From the NCBI RefSeq assembly GCF_002262885.1, contig NZ_NKYF01000027.1, forward strand, positions 1-64,000: a DNA stretch of 64,000 bases, read 5' to 3'. This document shows, in pieces, positions 48,713-56,774 of the stretch. Below the pieces are notes generated by a model that saw nothing but the letters and a program-made list of their open reading frames with translations, did not search any database and was not told the DNA's origin. The translations under genes and the position numbers were made by a program. Source of the DNA: Pseudonocardia sp. MH-G8. GTDB taxonomy: Bacteria > Actinomycetota > Actinomycetes > Mycobacteriales > Pseudonocardiaceae. Numbering within the stretch: position 1 is the first letter of the stretch; each line of letters starts with the position of its first letter.

Positions 48713-49777
48713 GTGACGGCTCATCGGCAGATCAATCGACACTCCCGCCTGGTCGGCGGGTGCCTTGCCGTGGTGCTCACCAGCGCCGCTTGTGGCGGCA
48801 GCGACGACTCGGGGTCCGGGGCCGGGGCCGACGCCGGGGGTCTGATCTCGGTCTCGTACGGGACGGCGGGAACACCTGTGGTCTACGGCAGCATCCTGCC
48901 GCATGTGGCCGATGAGGAGGGCATCTACGAGAAGTACGGCCTGGAGGTCACGTTCCAGAACTTCGCCAACGGGGCCGACTCCCTCCGCGCGGTCGTCGGC
49001 GGTCAGCTCGACGCTGCGATGACCTCGACGTCGAACCTGGTCAACGTCGTGGCGCAGGGAGCCGAGGTCAAGGCGATGGCCGGGATGGACAAGCCGGACT
49101 ACTACATCGCGACGACCGACCCGAGCATCAGCAGCTGCGAGGACCTCGCGGGCCAGACCATCGGCGTGGACCAGACCGGTGGCGCTCGCTACAACGGCAC
49201 GGTCGCCATGCTGGCGTCCTGCGGGCTCACCGTCGACGATGTCACGTTCGTGAACTTCGCCGGCCCGCCGATCATTCAGGCGCTGGTCCAGGGGCAGATC
49301 ACGGTGGGCACGATGCACTACGACGAAGAGGCATTCATCGAGACCACCACAGATGTGGCTCTCGAAGAGGTGATCAGTCTCGTCAAGGACGTGAACCCGA
49401 ACACCCACTACGTGGAGCAGGTCGCCATGACCGACTACATCGAGGAGAACCGGGACACTGTCGTCCGTCTCACGGCTGCCTACATCGAGGCCAACGACTT
49501 CATCCGCGACCCGGCGAACATCGATCGGTTCGCGGAGATCGCCGCGGAGCACAACGGGCAGCCCATCGAGGTCGCGCGGCAGTCCATCGAGCTCTTCCTG
49601 GAGTTCGAGTTCTGGCCTGAGGGCTCCGGGATCGATGACGGGGCGAAGTTCCAGGGCGTCATCGATGAGCAGATCGGCGCCGGCGCGGTCACCGAGGCCG
49701 AGGCCCCGGCGTACGAGGACATGGTGGACCTGAGCATCTACGAAGACGCCATGGAACTCGTCGGGTCGACGAACTGA
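48713..49777 (+). CDS. ABC transporter substrate-binding lipoprotein (NMT1/SsuA-like)
   Basis: The 354-aa protein starts at GTG 48713 with CCGGAGGACC at 8 bp; the longer frame is upstream shadow. Signal peptide with lipobox LTSAAC (about residue 27), then a Gly/Ser/Asp-rich linker. The fold is NMT1/TauA-like: GTAGTPVVYGSILPHVADEE, SLRAVVGGQLDAAMTSTSNL, DLAGQTIGVDQTGG. It serves the two permeases and the ATPase that follow. Probably binds an ester- or amide-type compound hydrolysed by the CocE-like proteins in the same cluster. Confidence 0.9.
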   Translation: MTAHRQINRHSRLVGGCLAVVLTSAACGGSDDSGSGAGADAGGLISVSYGTAGTPVVYGSILPHVADEEGIYEKYGLEVTFQNFANGADSLRAVVGGQLDAAMTSTSNLVNVVAQGAEVKAMAGMDKPDYYIATTDPSISSCEDLAGQTIGVDQTGGARYNGTVAMLASCGLTVDDVTFVNFAGPPIIQALVQGQITVGTMHYDEEAFIETTTDVALEEVISLVKDVNPNTHYVEQVAMTDYIEENRDTVVRLTAAYIEANDFIRDPANIDRFAEIAAEHNGQPIEVARQSIELFLEFEFWPEGSGIDDGAKFQGVIDEQIGAGAVTEAEAPAYEDMVDLSIYEDAMELVGSTN

Positions 49778-49805
49778 TAGCGACGGGGGAAGGGAGGCCG
49801 GACTC

Positions 49806-50570
49806 GTGGTCATGGACAGCAGGTGGACGCGGTGGTGCGTTTATGGCCTCAGCCTGGTCGTCCTCGTCGTGGTATGGGAGGTGGCCGCCGAGCAGGCGGG
49901 CCTGTTGCTGGCGAGTTTCTCCGAGACGATGGCCCGCCTCGGAGAACTCGTCAGCAGCGGGGAGCTGCAGTCGGCACTGTGGTCCTCGGGGCGCATCTTC
50001 GTCGTCGGCCTGGGGTTGTCCGTCGTCGCGGGGTTGCCGCTCGGGCTCGTGTTCGCCCGGTTCCCGCTGATCACCGCGGCCGTGGAGACGTACGTGTACG
50101 CCCTCTACGCCATCCCGGTGATCACCCTGGTCCCGTTCATCCTGTCGGGACTGGGTTTCGACTTCCGGGCGAAAGTCCTGGTCGTCGTCCTGTCGGCGAT
50201 CTTCCCGATCTTGATCAGCGCGATGGAGGGGGCGCGGAGCGTGCCATCCCGGCTGCTCGACGTCGCGCACTCCTACGGGTCGGGGGAACGGCAGCTCTGG
50301 GCCGACGTGGTGATCCCCTACACCGTCCCGTACGCAGCGACCGGCATCAAACAGGGGATCGCAGGGGCACTGGTCGGCACGATCATCGCCGAGCTGTTCC
50401 TCAACGCCACGGGCGTCGGCGACCTGCTGATCCGCGCCTCCACGAATTTCGACTCCGCCGGCGCCCTCGCGGTGACGCTGGTCATCTCGATCATCGCCGT
50501 AACGTTCATGGGCATCAGCGGCGCAATCGAGCGGCGATTCGCCGCATGGCGAGAAGGGCTCTCGGGATGA
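49806..50570 (+). CDS. ABC transporter permease (SsuC/TauC family), subunit 1
   Basis: The 254-aa protein starts at GTG 49806 after GGAGGCC; ATG 49812 is an alternative. It has six helices. The EAA loop is seen near SRLLDVAHSYGSGERQLWAD (about 140-160). It is the first of two permease genes; the second overlaps its stop (ATGA at 50567). Two different permeases suggest a heterodimeric membrane channel, which is less usual than the homodimer of SsuC. Confidence 0.9.
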   Translation: MVMDSRWTRWCVYGLSLVVLVVVWEVAAEQAGLLLASFSETMARLGELVSSGELQSALWSSGRIFVVGLGLSVVAGLPLGLVFARFPLITAAVETYVYALYAIPVITLVPFILSGLGFDFRAKVLVVVLSAIFPILISAMEGARSVPSRLLDVAHSYGSGERQLWADVVIPYTVPYAATGIKQGIAGALVGTIIAELFLNATGVGDLLIRASTNFDSAGALAVTLVISIIAVTFMGISGAIERRFAAWREGLSG

Positions 50571-51463
50571 CCGAGCGGTCACGGATCAAGGATCCTGGCG
50601 CGAGCGCGGACGCTCCCGCGGCGCAGACCACGACGCCCACCGAGGCCGTGCCGCTGCCCGCGGAGCCTTCCTGCGTGCCGCAGGCGGTGCCCCCGGGACC
50701 GGTGCAGGAGGAGCATCGAACGCCGCCGAACTGGCTGCTCCGCGCGGTCACGGGGATCCTCCTCCTGGTCCTGTGGGAGGTGGCCGCCCGGCTACTGGGT
50801 GAGGAGTTCATCGCACGCCCCACGGCGGTGGCCGCGGCGCTCCCCGAGGTGTTCGCCACGGAGACGTTCTGGGAGGACGCCGGGGACACGATCGGATCGG
50901 TGGTCTACGGCGTCATGATCGGAGCGGTCGCGGGACTGCTCCTCGGCCTGGCAATGGGCCGGATCAAGCTGGTGCGCTGGTTCTTCACCACCTACGTGAG
51001 CGCGCTCTACACGCTGCCGATGGTCGCCGTGGTCCCGCTCATGACCATCTGGTTCGGCTACACCAGCGACACCCGGCTGATCGCCGTCGCGCTGTCGGCC
51101 TTCCTGCCGATCGTGGTGACGACGGCGGACGGGTCGCGCGCGATCCCGAAGGAATACCTCGACGTCGCCCACACCTTCGGGGCGAAGATGCACAACATCT
51201 GGTTCGGCATCGCGCTGCGCAACGCGATCCCGTACCTGGTTGCGGGCCTGCAGCTGGCGATCGCCCGCGCGCTGGTCACCGCGGTCGCCGTCGAGTTCCT
51301 CGCCGGAGTGCCGGGGCTGGGCTACTCGATCCTGCAGCAGACGCGCAGCTTCCAGCAGAATGAGGCCTTCGTCGGGGTCATCCTGCTGACGCTGTTCGTG
51401 GTCGCGGCCCGGGCACTGCTCACCCTGACCCGCCGGCGCTTCCTGCCCTGGTACGGCCGCTGA
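50567..51463 (+). CDS. ABC transporter permease (SsuC/TauC family), subunit 2
   Basis: The 298-aa protein starts at ATG 50567 (ATGA overlap). A Pro/Thr/Ala-rich cytoplasmic N-terminus of about 60 residues precedes six helices. The EAA loop is PKEYLDVAHTFGAKMHNIWF. It pairs with the preceding permease. The next gene is a CocE-like hydrolase about 100 bp downstream. Confidence 0.9.
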   Translation: MTERSRIKDPGASADAPAAQTTTPTEAVPLPAEPSCVPQAVPPGPVQEEHRTPPNWLLRAVTGILLLVLWEVAARLLGEEFIARPTAVAAALPEVFATETFWEDAGDTIGSVVYGVMIGAVAGLLLGLAMGRIKLVRWFFTTYVSALYTLPMVAVVPLMTIWFGYTSDTRLIAVALSAFLPIVVTTADGSRAIPKEYLDVAHTFGAKMHNIWFGIALRNAIPYLVAGLQLAIARALVTAVAVEFLAGVPGLGYSILQQTRSFQQNEAFVGVILLTLFVVAARALLTLTRRRFLPWYGR

Positions 51464-51565
51464 CAGCTGACCGAGCGCACCACCCGATCCGCACTCCCTG
51501 TCAGCGCATCGAACGTTCCCGCACCGTCGTGGCGACGGCTGACCGCATCCGAGAAGGAGACCCGA

Positions 51566-53329
51566 ATGCCGTTGATCGAGACCCCTGGCGCCCACCACCG
51601 GGAGACCACGCCCGAGGACATCCTCATCGAGTGGGACGTGCCGATCCAGATGGACGATGGGTTGGTCCTGCGTGCCGACGTCTACCGGCCGGCGGCCGAG
51701 GGCCGGTTCCCGGCGCTCATGTCCTACGGGCCTTACGGCAAGGGGCTGCCCTTCCAGGAGGGCTACCAGACCTCCTGGGAGATCATGGCCAGGAACCACG
51801 CCGACGTCACCGCCGGCTCCACGAACCGCTTCCAGAACTGGGAAGTCGTGGACCCGGAGAAATGGGTGCCGGAGGGCTACGTCTGCATCCGGGTCGACTC
51901 GCGCGGCGCGGGCCGCTCTCCCGGGCACATGGACCTCTTCTCCGCGCGCGAGGCCTGCGACTTCCACGACTGCATCGAATGGGCTGCCGGACAGCCCTGG
52001 TGCACCGGCAAGGTCGGCCTCGACGGGATCTCCTACTACGCCATCAACGCGTGGCAGGTGGCCTCCCTGGAACCGCCGCACTTGGCGGCCATCTGCACCT
52101 GGGAAGGCGCATCCGATTTCTACCGGGAGATGAGCCACCACGGCGGGATCCTCTCCACGTTCGTGGCCAACTGGATCCCGATGCAGGTCAACACCGTGCA
52201 GTACGGGCTCGGTGAGAAGGGGCCCCGAGATCCGAACTCGGGGCTGCTCGTGTGCGGCGACGAGACCTTGAGTGACGAGGAACGGGCCGCGAACATGACC
52301 AACCTCGGTGACCAGTTCAGGGAGCACCCCCTCGACGACGAGCTCTACGCGGAGCGGGCACCGAACTTCGACAAGATCAGCGTGCCCGTGCTGTCGACCG
52401 GCAACTGGGGTGGGCAGGGCCTGCACCTGCGCGGGAACATCGAGGGCTACCTGCGGTCGGCCTCGTCCCGGAAGTGGCTCGAGATGCACGGCCTCGAGCA
52501 TTGGAGCCACTTCTACACCGACTACGGGCGTGAGCTGCAGCTGCGCTTCTTCGATCACTTCCTCAAGGACGAGGACAACGGGTGGGACCAGCAGCCGCCG
52601 GTGCAGCTGAACATCCGGCACGTGGACAGCACCTTCGTGGTGCGCCACGAGCAGTCCTGGCCCCTGGAACGCACCGAGTGGACCCGCTTCTACCTCGACG
52701 CCGACTCCGGCTCCCTGAGCGGCGATCGGCCTGCGTCGGCGGGATCGGTGTCCTATGAGACCACCGGGGACGGCGCGAGCTTCATCCTCGGCCCCCTGCC
52801 CGAGCAGACGGAGATCACCGGGCCGCTGGCGGCGAAGCTCTTCGTGGAGTCCAGCACCGCCGACGCGGACCTATTCCTGGTGCTGCGTGTCTTCTCCGCA
52901 GAGGGGGAGGAGGTCGTCTTCCACGGCGCCCTGGACCCCCACACCCCGGTCGCGCAGGGCTGGCTGCGGGCCTCCCACCGCAAGCTCGACGGCAAGCTCA
53001 GCCGGCCGTACCGGCCGTACCACACCCACGATGAGCTGCAGCCGCTGCAGCCGGGCTCGGTCTATGAGCTCGACGTCGAGATCTGGCCCACCTGTCTGGT
53101 GGTGCCCGCGGGGCACACCGTCCAGCTCGACGTCCGCGGCAAGGACTACATCTACCCCGGCCCGGCCGAGCACCTGTCGAACATGAAGAACCCGATGACC
53201 GGCTGCGGGCCGTTCGTCCACGACGACCCGGTGGACCGTCCCGCGGAGCTCTTCGAGAGCACCGTCACCGTTCACACGGGCGGCGACCGGCAGTCCTACC
53301 TCCTCCTGCCTCTCATCCCCTCCGCCTGA
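51566..53329 (+). CDS. CocE/NonD family serine hydrolase
   Basis: The 587-aa protein starts at ATG 51566 after GAGAAGGAGACC. The CocE layout is clear. The α/β-hydrolase core (about 20-330) starts IPxxMDDG-like (VPIQMDDGLVLRADVYRPAA), with DSRGAGRSPG and the nucleophile Ser in GLDGISYYA (about 155). The C-terminal jelly-roll (X-Pro dipeptidyl-peptidase-like) has FHGALDPHTPVAQGWLRASH. A candidate His is in GLEHWSHFY. Where CocE has the acidic GW-D motif this protein reads GNWGGQGLH, so the usual catalytic Asp is not seen. No signal peptide; it is cytoplasmic. It hydrolyses an ester or amide, probably the imported compound. Confidence 0.88.
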   Translation: MPLIETPGAHHRETTPEDILIEWDVPIQMDDGLVLRADVYRPAAEGRFPALMSYGPYGKGLPFQEGYQTSWEIMARNHADVTAGSTNRFQNWEVVDPEKWVPEGYVCIRVDSRGAGRSPGHMDLFSAREACDFHDCIEWAAGQPWCTGKVGLDGISYYAINAWQVASLEPPHLAAICTWEGASDFYREMSHHGGILSTFVANWIPMQVNTVQYGLGEKGPRDPNSGLLVCGDETLSDEERAANMTNLGDQFREHPLDDELYAERAPNFDKISVPVLSTGNWGGQGLHLRGNIEGYLRSASSRKWLEMHGLEHWSHFYTDYGRELQLRFFDHFLKDEDNGWDQQPPVQLNIRHVDSTFVVRHEQSWPLERTEWTRFYLDADSGSLSGDRPASAGSVSYETTGDGASFILGPLPEQTEITGPLAAKLFVESSTADADLFLVLRVFSAEGEEVVFHGALDPHTPVAQGWLRASHRKLDGKLSRPYRPYHTHDELQPLQPGSVYELDVEIWPTCLVVPAGHTVQLDVRGKDYIYPGPAEHLSNMKNPMTGCGPFVHDDPVDRPAELFESTVTVHTGGDRQSYLLLPLIPSA

Positions 53330-53355
53330 CGCGCGCACGGACAAGGAGTTCCGCG

Positions 53356-54237
53356 ATGGTGCGATCCACTGCCGGCACCGGCACCGGCACCGGCACCGGC
53401 ACCGGCACCGGCACTGGCGCCGGCTCCACCGGCGGCGCCGGGCCTCACGATGCCGGGGGCTCGGTGGCCGACCGGGTCGTCGTGTCCCAGGCTGGGGTGC
53501 GCTACGGCGACCTGACGGTCTTCGACGGTATCGATCTGACAATCAAGGACCGGGAAATCGTCTCGATCGTCGGCCCCTCCGGCTGCGGCAAGACGACCCT
53601 GCTGCGCTCCGTCGTCGGGCTCACCCGGCTGAACTCCGGCACGGTGACGATCGACGGCAAGCCGGTCAGCGGTCCGACGCCGGGCGTCAGCCTGGTCTTC
53701 CAGCACTTCGGGCTCTTCCCCTGGAAGAACGTGTACAACAACGTCGCCTACGGGCTGAAGCTGCAGAAGGCGCCGAAGGAGAAGATCGAGCAGCTGGTGC
53801 CGGAGTACATCGAGATGGTCGGTCTCGCCGGCTTCGAGACGTCCCTCCCGCATCAGCTCTCCGGCGGTATGCAGCAACGCGCCGGGCTCGCCCGGGCCCT
53901 GGCCGTGGAGCCGCAGGTGCTGCTCATGGACGAGCCGTTCAGCGCCATCGACGCCCAGACCCGTGAGGTGCTGCAGTTCGAGATGCTCCGGATCTGGGAG
54001 AGCCGGCCGATCGCGATGATGTTCGTGACCCACTCGATCGACGAGGCTGTGCTCATGGGCGACCGTGTCGTCGTGCTAAAGGGCCGGCCCAGCCACATCC
54101 ACGAGGTGATCGAGGTGGGCATCCCGCACCCCCGGAGCCGGGAGACCCTCAAGAGCCCGCGGTTCCAGGAGGTCACCGCCCACGTGTGGGACCTGCTCAT
54201 GCAGGACGTGATCGCCGCCGAGCGAGAGGTCAGCTGA
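53356..54237 (+). CDS. ABC transporter ATP-binding protein with Gly-Thr repeat N-terminus
   Basis: The 293-aa protein starts at ATG 53356 after ACAAGGAG. Residues 7-22 are a (Gly-Thr)n tract encoded by a perfect hexanucleotide repeat, absent from usual SsuB/TauB proteins. The ATPase then follows: Walker A VGPSGCGKTT (about 76), Q-loop VFQHFGLFPWK, signature LSGGMQQRAGLARAL (about 170), Walker B LLMDEPFSAIDAQ, H-loop VTHSIDEAVL. It powers the importer with the two permeases at 49806 and 50567 but is separated from them by a CocE hydrolase gene. Confidence 0.92.
   Translation: MVRSTAGTGTGTGTGTGTGTGAGSTGGAGPHDAGGSVADRVVVSQAGVRYGDLTVFDGIDLTIKDREIVSIVGPSGCGKTTLLRSVVGLTRLNSGTVTIDGKPVSGPTPGVSLVFQHFGLFPWKNVYNNVAYGLKLQKAPKEKIEQLVPEYIEMVGLAGFETSLPHQLSGGMQQRAGLARALAVEPQVLLMDEPFSAIDAQTREVLQFEMLRIWESRPIAMMFVTHSIDEAVLMGDRVVVLKGRPSHIHEVIEVGIPHPRSRETLKSPRFQEVTAHVWDLLMQDVIAAEREVS
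53372..53413 (+). repeat. seven tandem CCGGCA hexanucleotides in the ATPase gene
   Basis: There are seven perfect copies of CCGGCA (42 bp), followed by the degenerate copy CTGGCG. The unit is six bases, so gain or loss of copies keeps the frame and only changes the length of the Gly-Thr tail at the N-terminus. Confidence 0.95.
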
Positions 54238-54315
54238 GCCGTTTTCGCACGTCGGCTCCGCCCGACCCGTCGCGACCGGCACATGCACACAGCCCATCGA
54301 GGGAGAAGGAGTTCA

Positions 54316-56070
54316 ATGCGCCACAGGGAGAAGACCGAGTTCCGTGACGGGATGCTCATCGACTGGGACATTCCGATCGTCATGGACGACGGAGTCGTGC
54401 TCCGGGCCGATATCTACCGTCCGCCCGCGGAGGGCCGGTACCCGGTGATCATGACTCTCGGGCCGTACGGCAAGCAGCTGCACTTCGAGGACGGGTACGC
54501 CCACCAGTGGCACCTGATGTGCACCGAGCACCCCGACGTGCCCACCGGCTCGACGAACAAGTACCAGGTCTGGGAGGTCGTCGACCCGGAGAAGTGGGTC
54601 CCGGACGACTACGTCGTGATCCGGGTGGACAGCCGGGGAGCGGGCACCTCCGAGGGGGTCATCGACATCTGGTCCCTGCGCGAGGCCCAGGACCTCGCGA
54701 TCTGTGTCGACTGGGCGGGCGAGCAGTCCTGGTCGAACGGCAAGGTCGGCCTCAACGGGATCTCCTACTTCGCGGAGAACCAGTGGCAAACCGCGGCCCT
54801 GCAGCCCAAGCACTTGGCGGCTATCTGCACATGGGAGGGCGCCGCGGACTTCTACCGGGACATGGCCCACCACGGTGGGATCTTCTGCAACGGCTTCTCC
54901 AAGTCCTGGTCGGAGGCGCAGGTCTGGACCGTCCAGAATGGCAAGGGCGCCAACGGCTATCGCAGCCGGTTGACGGGCGACTGGGTCTCCGGGCCGGAGA
55001 CCCTCTCCGAGGAGCAGCTTGGTGCCAACCGGCGGAACTTCTACGAGGACTGCCTGGCGAACAAGCTCGACACCTCGGAGTACTGGCAGTCGCGCATGCC
55101 CAACTGGACGAAGGTGGAGACGCCACTGCTGTCGTCGGCCAACTGGGGTGGCCAGGGCCTGCATCCGCGCGGCAACTTCGAGGGCTTCGTGCGCTCGGCA
55201 AGCGAGCAGAAGTGGCTGGAGGTGCACGGGCTCGAGCACTGGACGGAGTTCTATACCGACTACGGCGTGGCGCTGCAGAAGAGGTTTTTCGGACACTTCC
55301 TCAAGGGAGAGAACACCGGCTGGGACCAGCAGCCGAAGGTTCTGCTGCAGGTGCGCCACCCCGGAGAGCGCTTCGTCGAGCGGCACGAGAGCGAGTGGCC
55401 GCTGGCCCGTACCCAGTGGACGAAGTACTACCTCGACGCCACCGACCTCAGCCTCTCCGACGCGCCGCCTTCGACCGAGGGCTCGATCACCTACGAGGGC
55501 TTCGGGGACGGAGCCACCTTCCTCACACCCCTGGTGACCGAGGAGACCGAGTTGACCGGGCCGCTGGCGGCCAAGCTGTTCGTCTCGTCGGAGACGGCGG
55601 ATGCCGACCTGTTCCTGGTCGTGCGGGTGTTCGGGCCGGACCTGAAGGAGGTCGTCTTCCACGGCGCCCTCGACCCGCACACCCCCGTCGCCCAGGGCTG
55701 GCTGCGCGCGTCGCACCGCAAGCTGGACACAGAACTTTCCCTTCCCTACCGGCCCTACCACACACACGACGAGATCGAGCCGCTCGAACCCGGCGAGGTC
55801 TACGAGCTCGACGTCGAGATCTGGCCGACCTGCATCGTGGTGCCCCCGGGACACCGGATCGCCCTCACCGTCCGCGGCAAGGACTACGTCTACCCCGGGG
55901 ACATCAGCGACACCGGCGAGAAGCTCGGCGGCGTCTGGAACGGGGTGGGCCCGTTCAAGCACGACGACCCCCGGGACCGCCCCGCCGAGGTCTTCGGCGG
56001 GAACGTTACCGTCCACACCGGTCCGGACCGCCAGTCCCACGTGTTGCTGCCCGTCATCCCGCAGGCCTGA
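54316..56070 (+). CDS. CocE/NonD family serine hydrolase, paralogue
   Basis: The 584-aa protein starts at ATG 54316 after GAGAAGGAG. It is clearly homologous along its length to the protein at 51566 (e.g. VFHGALDPHTPVAQGWLRAS is identical). Nucleophile Ser in GLNGISYFAEN (about 152); His in GLEHWTEFYTDYG. Again the motif is SANWGGQGLHPRGN, without the usual Asp. C-terminal jelly-roll domain present. Last gene of the cluster. The pair may act on different ester/amide bonds or form a hetero-oligomer; the substrate is unknown. Confidence 0.88.
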   Translation: MRHREKTEFRDGMLIDWDIPIVMDDGVVLRADIYRPPAEGRYPVIMTLGPYGKQLHFEDGYAHQWHLMCTEHPDVPTGSTNKYQVWEVVDPEKWVPDDYVVIRVDSRGAGTSEGVIDIWSLREAQDLAICVDWAGEQSWSNGKVGLNGISYFAENQWQTAALQPKHLAAICTWEGAADFYRDMAHHGGIFCNGFSKSWSEAQVWTVQNGKGANGYRSRLTGDWVSGPETLSEEQLGANRRNFYEDCLANKLDTSEYWQSRMPNWTKVETPLLSSANWGGQGLHPRGNFEGFVRSASEQKWLEVHGLEHWTEFYTDYGVALQKRFFGHFLKGENTGWDQQPKVLLQVRHPGERFVERHESEWPLARTQWTKYYLDATDLSLSDAPPSTEGSITYEGFGDGATFLTPLVTEETELTGPLAAKLFVSSETADADLFLVVRVFGPDLKEVVFHGALDPHTPVAQGWLRASHRKLDTELSLPYRPYHTHDEIEPLEPGEVYELDVEIWPTCIVVPPGHRIALTVRGKDYVYPGDISDTGEKLGGVWNGVGPFKHDDPRDRPAEVFGGNVTVHTGPDRQSHVLLPVIPQA

Positions 56071-56194
56071 GAGCGCATCTCGGAACTTGGCCCGCGGGTG
56101 TGCCACGCGGAACTCCAGCGCTTTTCGATCATGCGGGGAGAGCTGTGGTGTTCCGCTCACCCGCCGTGGGTGCACTCAGCCCCCGAGCTGCCGC

Positions 56195-56365
56195 ATGGTG
56201 CTGAACGCGACCTTCTATCTGGTCGCCGGTGGGATCGCCGGGGCCGCGCTGCCGCACGACTTCCCGCCCCACCAGACCGTCTACGGTCTGTTCCGCCGCT
56301 GGGTCATGGCCGGGGCCTGGCAGCAGATCCACGACGCGCTGCGCGGGGACGAGGTCGGTCGAAGA
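56195..56365 (+). pseudogene. IS5-family transposase N-terminal fragment
   Basis: The frame reads MVLNATFYLVAGGIAGAALP, then HDFPPHQTVYGLFRRWVMAG and QQIHDALR. This is the DUF4096-like start region of IS5-family transposases (the usual ...LPHDFPPWQTVYGYFRRW). It is cut off after the IHDALR segment and runs straight into a methyltransferase fragment in the same frame. Confidence 0.7.
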
Positions 56366-56509
56366 GGCGATGCGGCGGAGATCGCCCGATTCGCCGACGG
56401 GTTCGAGCTGCTGGAGCCGGGCCTGATGTCGCCGTCGCTGTGGCGACCCAACCTGACCGAGGTCGGCCGGCCCGAACCCGTACACGGGTTCGCTGCGGTC
56501 GGCCGCTAA
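56366..56509 (+). pseudogene. DUF574 SAM-dependent methyltransferase C-terminal fragment
   Basis: Residues AEIARFADGFELLEPGLMSP and SLWRPNLTEVGRPEPVHGFA match the end of actinobacterial S-adenosyl methyltransferases of the DUF574 group. Only about 45 residues remain. The fragment shares its frame with the IS5 remnant just before it. The following 56510-56774 holds no supported gene beyond the promoter of the PucR gene. Confidence 0.6.
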
Positions 56510-56774
56510 CTCTGACGGCCTGGATCGCAGTTTCACGGGTTCACCTCCGGATCTCTCGCAGACCGCGTTCGTCGATCATCGGGTCGTCGAAGTCGACGAT
56601 GATCTGGCTGCATGCGAGCAGGGCGGTCATCCGCGAGCCGCCTTCGCACCTCGGCGAGCCTGACAACCGGCGCAGGCCCTGACCTTGCCTCGCCGCAATT
56701 CGAGGGCGAGAGTCTTGCGGTGAGGGCGTGAGCTGCAACGGGGCAGCTCGCGGCGATGAGCGCGAGGAGGCGGG

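Noticed and set aside
53372..53413. Tandem repeat considered as a CRISPR-like or regulatory array
   Set aside because: The unit is six bases with no spacers and is inside a coding frame. It is a simple sequence repeat.
56541..56630. Short minus-strand frame beginning MTALLACSQIIVDFDD
   Set aside because: It is only about 29 residues and has no support from neighbours or a good ribosome site.
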